Assembly (NCBI GenBank): GCA_031267575.1
Contig: JAIRYN010000049.1
Coordinates: forward strand, 25,986-89,985
DNA from: Synergistaceae bacterium
GTDB taxonomy: Bacteria; Synergistota; Synergistia; Synergistales; Aminobacteriaceae
Length of the DNA: 64,000 nucleotides
Reading direction: 5' to 3'
Made by a program: the position numbers and the translations under genes. The notes under the pieces are model-generated. The model saw only the letters and a program-made list of their open reading frames with translations. It was not told the origin of the DNA and ran no database searches. Each line of letters opens with the position of its first letter. Position 1 is the stretch's first letter. Of this stretch, positions 43,611 through 51,658 are shown piece by piece.

Positions 43611-43821
43611 TTCGTCGAGACTGGAATAATATTGGCTCTCAGGCGATACAAGATATCGCGCAACGTATTGACAGAGCGTATAAACTGTTCTTCAGCAATC
43701 TGAAACGCGGGGTTAAAACGCCCCTTCCGAGTTTCAAAAAGGAGAAGACATAAGACCGGTTTCAGTCGGCTGTCTTTGTCGATCTTACAATCCCATGACT
43801 TTAGTCGTGGGAGTATGTCAA
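43611..43821 (+). mobile_element. Decayed IS200/IS605-family element, copy B
   Basis: tnpB codons (QAIQDIAQRIDRAYKLFFSN and LKRGVKTPLPSFKK) run to 43740 and then fuse to the right-end sequence 43741-43821. The junction shares AAAGGAGAAGAC-type bases with the normal tnpB 3' end, suggesting a microhomology deletion. The element ends in TCAA (43818-43821). No left end is visible. Confidence 0.75.
43741..43821 (+). ncRNA. IS605 right-end segment, possible reRNA scaffold, copy B
   Basis: Ungapped match to 11097-11177, ending in the hairpin with TTTAG loop and TCAA. The bases following TCAA would be the guide in a TnpB system, here the remains of the acyl-ACP synthetase gene. Expression is unknown. 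Confidence 0.4.
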
Positions 43822-43985
43822 ATGAAAGAACAGGGCTATGTGGAAGTCTCCATCCCTAAGAAAATTCTCTTCGTTCCTAGAATCCCTCTATGTTCCTAGA
43901 ATCTCTCTATGTTCCTAAAATCCCTCTATTAGTTTCGGGAAAGACGGATTACCTGGAGATAACGGAACTGGCTGAAAAGGCGTGA
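43822..43985 (+). pseudogene. 3' fragment of the acyl-ACP synthetase gene
   Basis: Translation gives KEQGYVEVSIPKKILFVPRIPL, and in a shifted frame LLVSGKTDYLEITELAEKA-stop. This is the C-terminal subdomain of AMP-forming ligases, with the GKTDY lysine. Between the two lies a 19-bp unit (TTCCTAGAATCCCTCTATG) present about three times, which breaks the frame. Together with 43209-43610 it shows a gene split by IS debris. Confidence 0.7.
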
Positions 43986-44095
43986 AGAACTGTACAAGCT
44001 AAAAAATCCAAAGTGGCATTTCAGGAATATCATTCAATATAGCACTTTACCTTAATAAATTTTTATGCCAGTTACTCAGGGTTTGAAATGTTCCT

Positions 44096-44124
44096 TTGAC
44101 ATACGTAGGCTTTGCGATTCAAAT
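44096..44124 (+). promoter_or_regulatory. Possible promoter of the flagellar operon
   Basis: TTGACA (44096-44101) is followed after about 17 bp by the weak -10-like TCAAAT. It lies about 110 bp before fliE. Confidence 0.35.
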
Positions 44125-44234
44125 ATGCCTTTTTCCTCATAAAAATGAGGGCGCGTCACTTGCCTAGATGCTTACATGAGCGTATGATTAGTAATCAGAT
44201 TTTCTGTTATTTTCTATTATGGAGGAGGTTGGTT

Positions 44235-44537
44235 ATGGAGCCATTGGTATTGGACATGGTTCATTTTTCGGAGGTTAAGCAACGGAATCCGCAAAATGTG
44301 TACGCGCAATCTAGTGCGATGTCTTTTGAGGAACTGTTGTCTTCGTCAATGAAGCAGGTCAACGACCTTCAAGTAGAGTCGGACAACATGGTTCGCAAAC
44401 TGGCGACGGGGGATGTGGAGGATATTTCCGAGGTCGTTCTGGCTTCTTCCCGGGCGGAGATCGCTTTAAAGATGTGCATGGAGTTGCGCAACAAGCTACT
44501 AGACGCTTACCAACAATTGTCTAGAATGTCGGCCTGA
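44235..44537 (+). CDS. fliE: Flagellar hook-basal body complex protein FliE
   Basis: The 100-residue protein has the FliE C-terminal signature: MSFEELLSSSMKQVNDLQ, then ASSRAEIALKMCMELRNKLLDAYQQLSRM. FliE links the MS ring to the proximal rod. SD GGAGGAGG precedes ATG 44235. A longer upstream frame is not supported. It opens the operon; flgB and flgC, often placed before fliE, are absent here. Confidence 0.93.
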   Translation: MEPLVLDMVHFSEVKQRNPQNVYAQSSAMSFEELLSSSMKQVNDLQVESDNMVRKLATGDVEDISEVVLASSRAEIALKMCMELRNKLLDAYQQLSRMSA

Positions 44538-44559
44538 TCCTCGGTCCGCGTAGAAAATT

Positions 44560-46128
44560 ATGGAGAACTTGAAACAGTTACTGTCCAGGTTCTTTTTCTT
44601 TTGGGCGGGGCTGAAAACGTGGCAAAAGGCTTCTTTGTTTGGAGCCGCTTTTGTTGTAGTGAGCTTGCTCGGAATGATGATATTCTGGGCAGGTCGGACT
44701 ACTTATGTACCGCTATTTTCGGGATTGGAGATAACGGATCAATCCGCCATCGTGGCTTATCTCCGAGACAACAAGATCCCCTACCGTTTGGAGTCCGCGG
44801 CTAACGCCATCCTTCTTCCCAGAGACCAGGTCGATGATACGCGCCTTTCTCTGGCGCAAGAGGGGCTTCCCAAGGGAGGGGGTGTGGGTTTCGAGATTTT
44901 CGATCAATCCAAAATGGGCATGAGCGAATTTCAACAGAGAGTCAGTTACGTCCGAGCGTTGGAGGGGGAGTTACAACGTACCATCGGCCGGATGGATGTT
45001 GTGGACTCCGCGATAGTCAACCTCGTCCTTCCTAAACAACAACTGTTTCTCGAACAACAACAGCCCTCCACAGCTTCCGTGTTGGTGCGCCTGAGGCCAG
45101 GAACCCAATTGGGGCTAAGCCAGATCAAGGCTATCCTCCACTTGGTGTCGAGAAGCGTGGACGGACTGCAGCCCGAAAACGTGACGTTGGCGGATACGAC
45201 GGGCCGGATCCTGTCGGATATGGTGGCGGACGAGATGATTCTTTATTCGCCAGACGGGAGCAACACCATCACCTCGGTTCAAAGGGAACTGGAGCGTCAA
45301 CGCGAAAAAGAACTGGCTCTCAACGCCCGTTTGATATTGGAACGTGCCTTTGGTCCGGGACGCGTTGTGGTGAGCGTGAAAGTGGATCTCGACTTTGACA
45401 AGAAGACCAGCACTTCCAAAGTATTTTTTCCCGACGGAGAGACGAGACGAGGAATTCCGCTCAGCGTGCAACAAACAGAGGAAAGCTACTTGGGGCGGCA
45501 ACAGCCTCCTGGTGGGCAGCCTGGAACTACTTCCAACATTCCTGGCTACGCCGTCAATACGCAAGCCATGGATAATGAATATAATAAAACGGAGACCACA
45601 ACCAACTATCAAACCAGCACACAGGAAAGCGTCGAGACTGTGACCCCTGGAGGGATCAAACGTTTGACAGCAGCGGTTCTCTTGGACGGAAATCTGGACG
45701 AGGCTGAGCTTGCGATGTGGAGGGAACTTACCGCCTCCGCCATCGGTTTCAACGAGGCGCGAGGTGACAGAGTTATTGTCAGGTCGAGGGAGTTCGACAA
45801 GACTTGGAGCGATGATTTGCTGGCGGAACTCCGGAAAGAGAGGATGTGGCGTCTGATCGTGGCGTCCATTGTCGCTCTCACGGTGATTACATGTGCGGGT
45901 CTGACGGGTTATTGGTGGTGGCGCAGGCGTAAAGCGCGTTTGGCGTTAGATTCGATTCAAAAGGAGAGCAAACACGTGCCCACAATTCAGGAAATGCTGA
46001 TGTCTCCAGATTTGCTCGCGTTCCAAGGAGAAATGGCTGTTTTGGAAGAGCAATTGAAGGCCTACGCTAGGAACAACCCCTCCGAGGTCGCGAATCTTGT
46101 CAACGAGTGGATTTCATTGGAGGCTTAA
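44560..46128 (+). CDS. fliF: Flagellar MS-ring protein FliF
   Basis: The 522-residue protein has an N-terminal membrane segment (about 27-48), YscJ/FliF ring-building motifs (YVPLFSGLEITDQSAIVAYL, AQEGLPKGGGVGFEIFD), a long periplasmic region and a C-terminal membrane segment (about 433-455). The cytoplasmic tail binds FliG. It is 22 bp after fliE. Confidence 0.95.
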   Translation: MENLKQLLSRFFFFWAGLKTWQKASLFGAAFVVVSLLGMMIFWAGRTTYVPLFSGLEITDQSAIVAYLRDNKIPYRLESAANAILLPRDQVDDTRLSLAQEGLPKGGGVGFEIFDQSKMGMSEFQQRVSYVRALEGELQRTIGRMDVVDSAIVNLVLPKQQLFLEQQQPSTASVLVRLRPGTQLGLSQIKAILHLVSRSVDGLQPENVTLADTTGRILSDMVADEMILYSPDGSNTITSVQRELERQREKELALNARLILERAFGPGRVVVSVKVDLDFDKKTSTSKVFFPDGETRRGIPLSVQQTEESYLGRQQPPGGQPGTTSNIPGYAVNTQAMDNEYNKTETTTNYQTSTQESVETVTPGGIKRLTAAVLLDGNLDEAELAMWRELTASAIGFNEARGDRVIVRSREFDKTWSDDLLAELRKERMWRLIVASIVALTVITCAGLTGYWWWRRRKARLALDSIQKESKHVPTIQEMLMSPDLLAFQGEMAVLEEQLKAYARNNPSEVANLVNEWISLEA

Positions 46129-46209
46129 CCTATTGAAAGATGTGGATACCTTGTTTTTTACGTGTTCTTTAATGTTAGTTTGCTCGATGTATGATAAAGG
46201 AGTCCTTCT

Positions 46210-47241
46210 ATGGCGAAAACTTCCAGATTGAGCAGTGTGGCCAGTAATGTCTCCAATAGAGAAAAGATTGCGGTTCTCATGGTGGCTTTGGGAAATGATA
46301 TCGCCGCTGAAGTATACAAGTTGCTCGACGATACGGCCATTGAGCTGATCACTCTCGAAATCGCCAATTTAAGAAAAATCACCTCCGATTTGAAACTGGA
46401 GGTCATGAAAGAAGCCCAGGAAGTTTTGATGGCGCGCGAGTTTATGGCTCGCGGAGGCGTGGAGTACGCACGAGACGTTTTGGAGCGCGCATTAGGGCCG
46501 GAACGAGCTCAGAATTTGCTCACCCGAATCACGGCCAGTTTGCAGGTCCGGCCGTTCGATTTTATGCGTCACACGGATCCACAGCAGGTACTAGGCTTTA
46601 TTCAAGGGGAACACCCCCAGACGATAGCGCTGATTTTGTCCTACCTGGACGCTAGTCAGGCGTCTTTGATCATCAGCGGCCTCCCCGCCGTAATGCAGGC
46701 CGAAGTTGCCAAGCGCATCGCCAAGATGGACCGGATCACTCCTGAGGTTTTGCGGGAGGTAGAACGGGTTTTGGAACGTAAATTGAGTACAGTTATGGGC
46801 CAGGATTTTACCCTGGCGGGAGGCATCGACGCGGTGGTTGCCCTCATCAACAGCGCGGATCGTACCACAGAACGCAACATCATGGAATACCTGGAGGAAA
46901 ACGATCCCGAACTGGCGGAGGAGATCAAGAAACGCCTCTTTGTGTTCGAGGACATTATTCGCTTGGACGACCGCTCGTTGCAGCGAGTGCTGCGCGAAGT
47001 GGACATGAAAGAATTGGGATTGGCTCTCAAGGGCGCTACGGAAGAACTACGCATGAAATTTTTCAAGAACATGTCGAAAAGGGCGGCGGAAATGCTCCAA
47101 GAGGACATGGAATACATGGGCCCGGTGCGTGTCAAGGACGTGGAGGAGTCACAGCAGAAGGTCGTCAACGTGGTCCGGTCTCTGGAAGAGGCTGGAGAGA
47201 TCATTATAGCGACTGGAGGAGAGGACGAGTTAGTTGTCTAG
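46210..47241 (+). CDS. fliG: Flagellar motor switch protein FliG
   Basis: The 343-residue protein has all three FliG domains: N-terminal FliF-binding (about 1-110), the middle armadillo part with HPQTIALILSYL and EVAKRIA, and the C-terminal torque domain with the charged ridge (IKKRLFVFEDIIRLDDRSLQRVLREVD). SD AAAGGAG precedes the ATG. It overlaps fliH slightly. Confidence 0.96.
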   Translation: MAKTSRLSSVASNVSNREKIAVLMVALGNDIAAEVYKLLDDTAIELITLEIANLRKITSDLKLEVMKEAQEVLMAREFMARGGVEYARDVLERALGPERAQNLLTRITASLQVRPFDFMRHTDPQQVLGFIQGEHPQTIALILSYLDASQASLIISGLPAVMQAEVAKRIAKMDRITPEVLREVERVLERKLSTVMGQDFTLAGGIDAVVALINSADRTTERNIMEYLEENDPELAEEIKKRLFVFEDIIRLDDRSLQRVLREVDMKELGLALKGATEELRMKFFKNMSKRAAEMLQEDMEYMGPVRVKDVEESQQKVVNVVRSLEEAGEIIIATGGEDELVV

Positions 47242-48328
47242 GTTGCGCCAGGGAGTTTTACGTGCCGTTCGCCTTCTACCGGACATTGTAAAAATAGGCG
47301 CCGAGCTTGAGACTGCTCTTCCTTCCGACCAGAAGGAAGAGCAGATTTCAATTGGAAAGCCTCCCGCCCAAAAAACGACGGAGTCCGTTTCGGGAAATAT
47401 CGAGCGAACATCCCCCGAAATTTCTCACGAGGGCATGCGCGCCTCCGCTTCTTCGAAGTCCGAAACAAAAAACAAAGAAAAAAGTAAGGAAAAAAATAAA
47501 GAAAAAAAAGAGACCCAAAACGAGAGTGACGCCGCCGACCCCTACAAAAAATTGAAGGACCGAATCGCGGAACTCGAAACGCAGTTGAAAAGCGCTAATG
47601 CCGAAAAACAGAACCTTTCCAGCAAAATTACCTCACTGGAAACGGATGTGGCGGGAATCAAGGCTACTTTCGCTCAAAAAGAACGAGAGCTGGCCGCAAA
47701 CGTTGAGGCCGCGAAGGAACAAGCCCGAACCGAGGGGCGCGCGCAAGGACATGAAGAAGGCTTGAAAAGCGGATACGATACGGGTTTGGGAAAAGCCCGC
47801 GCGGAGATCGAAAAGCAGTATCGAGAGAAATTTTCGAAGCTCGTGACGGCGCTGGAGGGAATCTCTGCCCATTTGGAGAAAAATTTCGCCGAACTAGTCT
47901 CCTTGAACGAGCCGCGGATGCTTCGACTTTGGCAGGGGATGTTGTCTAGGATGTTGCGCCATGAGACAAACCTTTCCCCTGAAGGAATCTTGAGCGTTCT
48001 ATCGGATATTTTGTCACGTTTGAGCGACAAGAACCATATTCTGATCTATGTCTCCCCTGAGGACATGGCGCTGTTAGAAGACAGATTGGAAGGAGAATTT
48101 GGAGACGTTTTGAGGGGCGCGAAACACTTGGAGCTGAAGCCGGACGCCAGCGTCGATAAGGGCAGTTGCCTTGTGGAGACGAACCTGGGGGTTTACGACG
48201 CCCGTTGGCGTACCCAGCTCGGACAGATCGACTCAGCTGTCGAGAACCTCTTCCAACAATTAGGGAGAATACCAGCGGACGCAAACACGCCAAACGCGGC
48301 GAACACTCCGGAGGTCGCCAATGAGTAA
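47234..48328 (+). CDS. fliH: Flagellar assembly protein FliH
   Basis: The 364-residue protein is longer than most FliH because of a Lys/Glu/Asn-rich linker (about 75-100). A coiled coil (about 100-160), a G-rich GRAQGHEEGLKSGYDTGLGKA segment typical of FliH (split over about 165-190) and the C-terminal FliI-binding domain follow. The TTG start at 47234 is tentative. The native stop seems to have been TAG overlapping fliI. The present stop TAA (48326-48328) is created by the insertion of a 124-bp mobile repeat. Confidence 0.85.
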   Translation: MSRLRQGVLRAVRLLPDIVKIGAELETALPSDQKEEQISIGKPPAQKTTESVSGNIERTSPEISHEGMRASASSKSETKNKEKSKEKNKEKKETQNESDAADPYKKLKDRIAELETQLKSANAEKQNLSSKITSLETDVAGIKATFAQKERELAANVEAAKEQARTEGRAQGHEEGLKSGYDTGLGKARAEIEKQYREKFSKLVTALEGISAHLEKNFAELVSLNEPRMLRLWQGMLSRMLRHETNLSPEGILSVLSDILSRLSDKNHILIYVSPEDMALLEDRLEGEFGDVLRGAKHLELKPDASVDKGSCLVETNLGVYDARWRTQLGQIDSAVENLFQQLGRIPADANTPNAANTPEVANE

Positions 48329-48451
48329 CCGTTCAAACCCTTTTCGTCCGACTCTCACCTGGCAAAGGTTTTTGCTGGGGGCTCTCGGGGGGGCCAGTGA
48401 GGCCGCTTTTGGCCGAATGGGCTCTGCCCCCCTGAGCTTGAACAATTACGT
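48328..48451 (+). mobile_element. Small mobile repeat (MITE-like), copy 2, between fliH and fliI
   Basis: 124 bp flanked by a perfect 9-bp direct repeat CAATGAGTA (48319-48327 and 48452-48460). Ends are ACCGTTCAAAC... and ...TTGAACAATTACGT. The body matches the reverse complement of 28462-28587. The duplicated target contains the end of fliH and the start codon of fliI. Confidence 0.85.
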
Positions 48452-48453
48452 CA

Positions 48454-49776
48454 ATGAGTAGGGTCGATTTATTTTCGGTGCTGGAGTCGGATTTAGAACA
48501 GCTCCAGTTGATTCGGATTAACGGTCGTGTGACGCAAGTCGTGGGTCTGGTGGCAGAGTCTCAAGGGCCGGACGTGCGGGTGGGAGACTTGTGTAGGATC
48601 TCCTTTCGGAATGCCGCCAACGGCCTGGACGCGGCGGTCGTTGGGTTTCGAGAAAACCGGGTGCTCTTGATGCCCCTAGGTGATCTGAGGGAAGTGGGGC
48701 CCGGTTGCGATGTGATGTCCACGGACCGGCCCTTGGGTGTCGCCGTGGGAAACGCTTTGCTGGGACGCATTCTAGACGGATTGGGCAATCCCATGGACGA
48801 CAAGGGACCTGTGGTGGCGACAGATTTTTACCCTCTACACGCAACACCCCCTCATCCCTTACGCCGGCAGATGGTCGAAAGCCCTCTTTCCGTGGGTGTG
48901 AAGGTAATTGACGGGCTTTTAACTCTGGGCACGGGTCAGCGCATCGGCATATTCGCCGGCTCCGGAGTGGGTAAAAGCACACTCCTGGGTATGATGGCCC
49001 GCTATACCACCGCCGATATCAACGTGATCTCTTTAGTAGGAGAGCGGGGACGCGAGGTGCGAGAATTCATCGAGCGGGATCTGGGCAAGGAGGGGCTGAA
49101 GCGGTCCGTCATCGTCATCGCCACGTCGGATCAGCCGCCCTTGATCCGTTTGAAGGCCTCCTTGACGGCGACGGCTATCGCAGAGTTTTTTCGGGACGCC
49201 GGTAAAAACGTCCTTCTGATGATGGATTCCGTGACGCGTGTGGCCCGCGCTCAGCGGGAAGTGGGCCTGGCCATCGGCGAGCCCCCAGCCACGCGGGGCT
49301 ATACCCCGTCGGTCTTCGAGTTTTTGCCTCAACTTCTGGAAAGGGCCGGAGCGGGAGAGCGCGGCAGCATTACCGGCATATACACGGTGTTGGTGGAGGG
49401 GGATGACATGAATGAGCCCGTGGCGGACACCGTGCGAGGTGTCTTGGATGGTCACATCGTCCTGTCTAGAAGGATAGCGGCCCGTAATTTCTACCCTTCC
49501 GTCAGCATTCTGGAAAGCGTCAGCCGCGTCATGCCGGCCATCGTCTCCCAGGAACACTTGGCGGCCGCCGGCCGCGTGCGAGACCTCATGGCTACCTACG
49601 CGGAGTCAGAGGACCTGATCAACATCGGAGCTTATAAGGCGGGGGCTAACCCTCGCGTGGACTGGGCCTTGAAGCATTTGGATGCCGTTCGCGAGTTTTT
49701 GGCGCAAAAAGTTGGGGAGTCTTCTTCTTTTGAGGAAACCGTCAATCAGCTCCTCGCCCTGGCGCTGGAAAGTTGA
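48454..49776 (+). CDS. fliI: Flagellum-specific ATP synthase FliI
   Basis: The 440-residue F1-beta-like ATPase has Walker A FAGSGVGKSTLL (about 167-178), Walker B VLLMMDSVTR and the type III secretion ATPase segment GYTPSVFEFLPQLLERAG. It powers or times export of flagellar proteins. ATG 48454 lies in the right-hand target duplication of the mobile repeat, so its ribosome-binding region now comes from the repeat (TTGAACAATTACGTCA, with no clear SD). Confidence 0.95.
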   Translation: MSRVDLFSVLESDLEQLQLIRINGRVTQVVGLVAESQGPDVRVGDLCRISFRNAANGLDAAVVGFRENRVLLMPLGDLREVGPGCDVMSTDRPLGVAVGNALLGRILDGLGNPMDDKGPVVATDFYPLHATPPHPLRRQMVESPLSVGVKVIDGLLTLGTGQRIGIFAGSGVGKSTLLGMMARYTTADINVISLVGERGREVREFIERDLGKEGLKRSVIVIATSDQPPLIRLKASLTATAIAEFFRDAGKNVLLMMDSVTRVARAQREVGLAIGEPPATRGYTPSVFEFLPQLLERAGAGERGSITGIYTVLVEGDDMNEPVADTVRGVLDGHIVLSRRIAARNFYPSVSILESVSRVMPAIVSQEHLAAAGRVRDLMATYAESEDLINIGAYKAGANPRVDWALKHLDAVREFLAQKVGESSSFEETVNQLLALALES

Positions 49777-49784
49777 AAAAATAA

Positions 49785-49835
49785 AGTGAAAATATCGAAA
49801 AAAATATTGAAAAAATAAAGTGAAAATAGCGTAGA
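49785..49835. repeat. Tandem AT-rich duplication between fliI and fliJ
   Basis: AAAAAATAAAGTGAAAATA occurs twice, separated by a related AAAATATTG segment. Confidence 0.7.
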
Positions 49836-49854
49836 CATAAGGAGGTTTTGACGC

Positions 49855-50355
49855 ATGAAACAGCGGATCCAGCGGTTCGGCCGGATACTGAAGATTCGTG
49901 AAAACGACCGCCAGGCGGAACAGATTATTTTGGCGGAGGAACGCCAGGAGGAGGACTCCGTACTATGCCGCCTCGACTCTTTGGGACGGGAAAAATCGGA
50001 AGCGCTGGAGATTTTTGCCGGAGAAGCGGAGCGAGTAGTTTCCCTTCAAGAGATATGGCTTCAGAGGCAGTGTGTCGACGTCATCGAAAAACATATCGAT
50101 AAGAGCAAGGAAAACCTGAACGATGTACGGCGCAGAATTTCCGACACGGAGACGCGCTTATTGGAACGGCATCGGGATGTGCGCGTCATGGAGAGCTACG
50201 TGGACCGCCTGAGGGACGACGCCTATAAGGCCCTGCTCGAGGCAGAACAGGTGGAGTTGGACGACCTGGCCGTGACGCGTTACGGTCACGTCTCTCAAGT
50301 CATGGGCGTGTCAACAAAACACACGAAAAACGCAAAAAAAGAGGGTAGCAGATGA
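49855..50355 (+). CDS. fliJ: Flagellar export chaperone FliJ
   Basis: A 166-residue, highly charged, almost wholly alpha-helical coiled-coil protein of FliJ size. It is placed directly after fliI, as in most operons. FliJ forms the stalk of the FliI ring and escorts chaperones. Sequence conservation is low in this family, so position is the main evidence. SD AAGGAGG precedes the ATG. It overlaps the next gene by 4 bp (ATGA). Confidence 0.85.
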   Translation: MKQRIQRFGRILKIRENDRQAEQIILAEERQEEDSVLCRLDSLGREKSEALEIFAGEAERVVSLQEIWLQRQCVDVIEKHIDKSKENLNDVRRRISDTETRLLERHRDVRVMESYVDRLRDDAYKALLEAEQVELDDLAVTRYGHVSQVMGVSTKHTKNAKKEGSR

Positions 50356-50975
50356 AACCCGACCTGACCTCGATGAATAAAGCGCTGGACCGTATCGAAC
50401 AGATCTCTAAGAAGTGGGGCGTGCCGTTCGAGCAGCGGCGCCCGGATCAAACGTCGGAGGTCCGTTTCGTCGATCTTCTGGAGGCGGAGAGAAAAAAAAG
50501 GAATAAGAACGAGGGGAAGAGCGGAAAGGCCGCGGGTCGGTTGAACCGGTCAAACACCGGGGTGGCCATGAATAACCTTAGCATGAATAACCTTAGAAAG
50601 AAGATCGCTCTTCTCGCCGACGAGTACAATATCGACGAGGAGCTGATCCGCGCTGTCATACAGGTGGAATCGGGCTGGAACACCGACGTGGTTTCCTCCA
50701 AGGGAGCGATGGGCTTGATGCAGCTCATGCCGCGCACGGCGGAGATGTTGGGAGTGGAAGACGCTTTCGACCCGGAGCAGAATTTGGAAGGTGGGGTAAA
50801 ATATCTCTCTCAATTGACCGATAAGTATGAAGGGGATGTGGAGAAGGCTTTGGCGGCCTATAACGCGGGTCCTTCACGGGTAGACGCGGCAGGAGGGCCT
50901 CCTTTTTCTGTAACTCGGAGGTACGTTGATAATATTATGGCATTGTACCATCATTACCGGGAGGAAGAGTCATAA
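50352..50975 (+). CDS. Lytic transglycosylase (SLT domain)
   Basis: A 207-residue protein. Residues about 80-200 form a Slt70-type domain with catalytic Glu106 in VIQVESGWN, then SSKGAMGLMQLMPRTAEMLGV and AAYNAGPSRVD. It cleaves peptidoglycan, here probably to let the rod or hook pass the wall. No obvious signal peptide is present, so it may be exported by the flagellar system as with FlgJ-type proteins; that is an inference. The 70-residue N-terminus is charged and low in conservation. Confidence 0.9.
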   Translation: MKPDLTSMNKALDRIEQISKKWGVPFEQRRPDQTSEVRFVDLLEAERKKRNKNEGKSGKAAGRLNRSNTGVAMNNLSMNNLRKKIALLADEYNIDEELIRAVIQVESGWNTDVVSSKGAMGLMQLMPRTAEMLGVEDAFDPEQNLEGGVKYLSQLTDKYEGDVEKALAAYNAGPSRVDAAGGPPFSVTRRYVDNIMALYHHYREEES

Positions 50976-51637
50976 TGGCCGAAGAACGACGAATCGCCCC
51001 GCCTGGCGGAGAAACTGCCCAAACCCCTCCGAGAGCGTTGTCCACGAAAAAAAAGAAAAAACGCAGCAAGAGTCGTTTGCTTTTTTTCTTGTCGTTGTTG
51101 GCGTTTGGAGCAGGAACAGGATTGCACTTTAGCGGTTTGTGGGATGCCAGACCCCTGGTGTGGAGTATTGTTCCTCAAGTTCCTTACGTAGGTACTTCTG
51201 TTTCTCGTTTTTTCGACATCCCGGAACAATACACTCTGACGGTAGCCCAGCGGCGCGCTTTTGAGCTGGAGGAGTGGCAAAAACGTCTTGATGAGCGAGA
51301 ACGCAAATTGGGAGCGAAAGAATCCGCTGTCGACACGGCCTCCGGTGACCTGGGAGCGCGTATGGAAAATTTGAATCGTCAGGCGAGCGCCGCGCAAAAT
51401 CGAGAGGAGTCCGTTAACGCGGAAAAAAACTCAGAACAGCAATTGATTGACCAAGTAGTCAGGACTTATCAGGATATGTCCGCCCGTAACGCGGCGCAAA
51501 TCGTGGAGCAGGTGACGGAGCCTTTAGCAGTGGAATTGTTGCAGAAGCTTCCCGCGGACGCCCGCGCGTCCATTTTGGGGAAAATGGATCCCAGAAAGGC
51601 GGCCAGGCTTACGGAGCTGATGGCGGGAGGCCAATAA
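50975..51637 (+). CDS. MotE-like MgtE-N-domain protein in flagellar operon
   Basis: A 220-residue protein with a Lys-rich cytoplasmic start, a membrane segment (about 34-52), a coiled coil (about 95-150) and a C-terminal MgtE-N-like helical domain with ALLQ-type AVELLQKLPADARASILGKMDPRKAARL. This layout matches the MotE/FliG-like chaperone proteins found in flagellar operons that help stator MotC or motor assembly. Its ATG overlaps the preceding stop by 1 nt. Confidence 0.8.
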   Translation: MAEERRIAPPGGETAQTPPRALSTKKKKKRSKSRLLFFLSLLAFGAGTGLHFSGLWDARPLVWSIVPQVPYVGTSVSRFFDIPEQYTLTVAQRRAFELEEWQKRLDERERKLGAKESAVDTASGDLGARMENLNRQASAAQNREESVNAEKNSEQQLIDQVVRTYQDMSARNAAQIVEQVTEPLAVELLQKLPADARASILGKMDPRKAARLTELMAGGQ

Positions 51638-51658
51638 CGGCGAAGGAAGGTAAGATCA

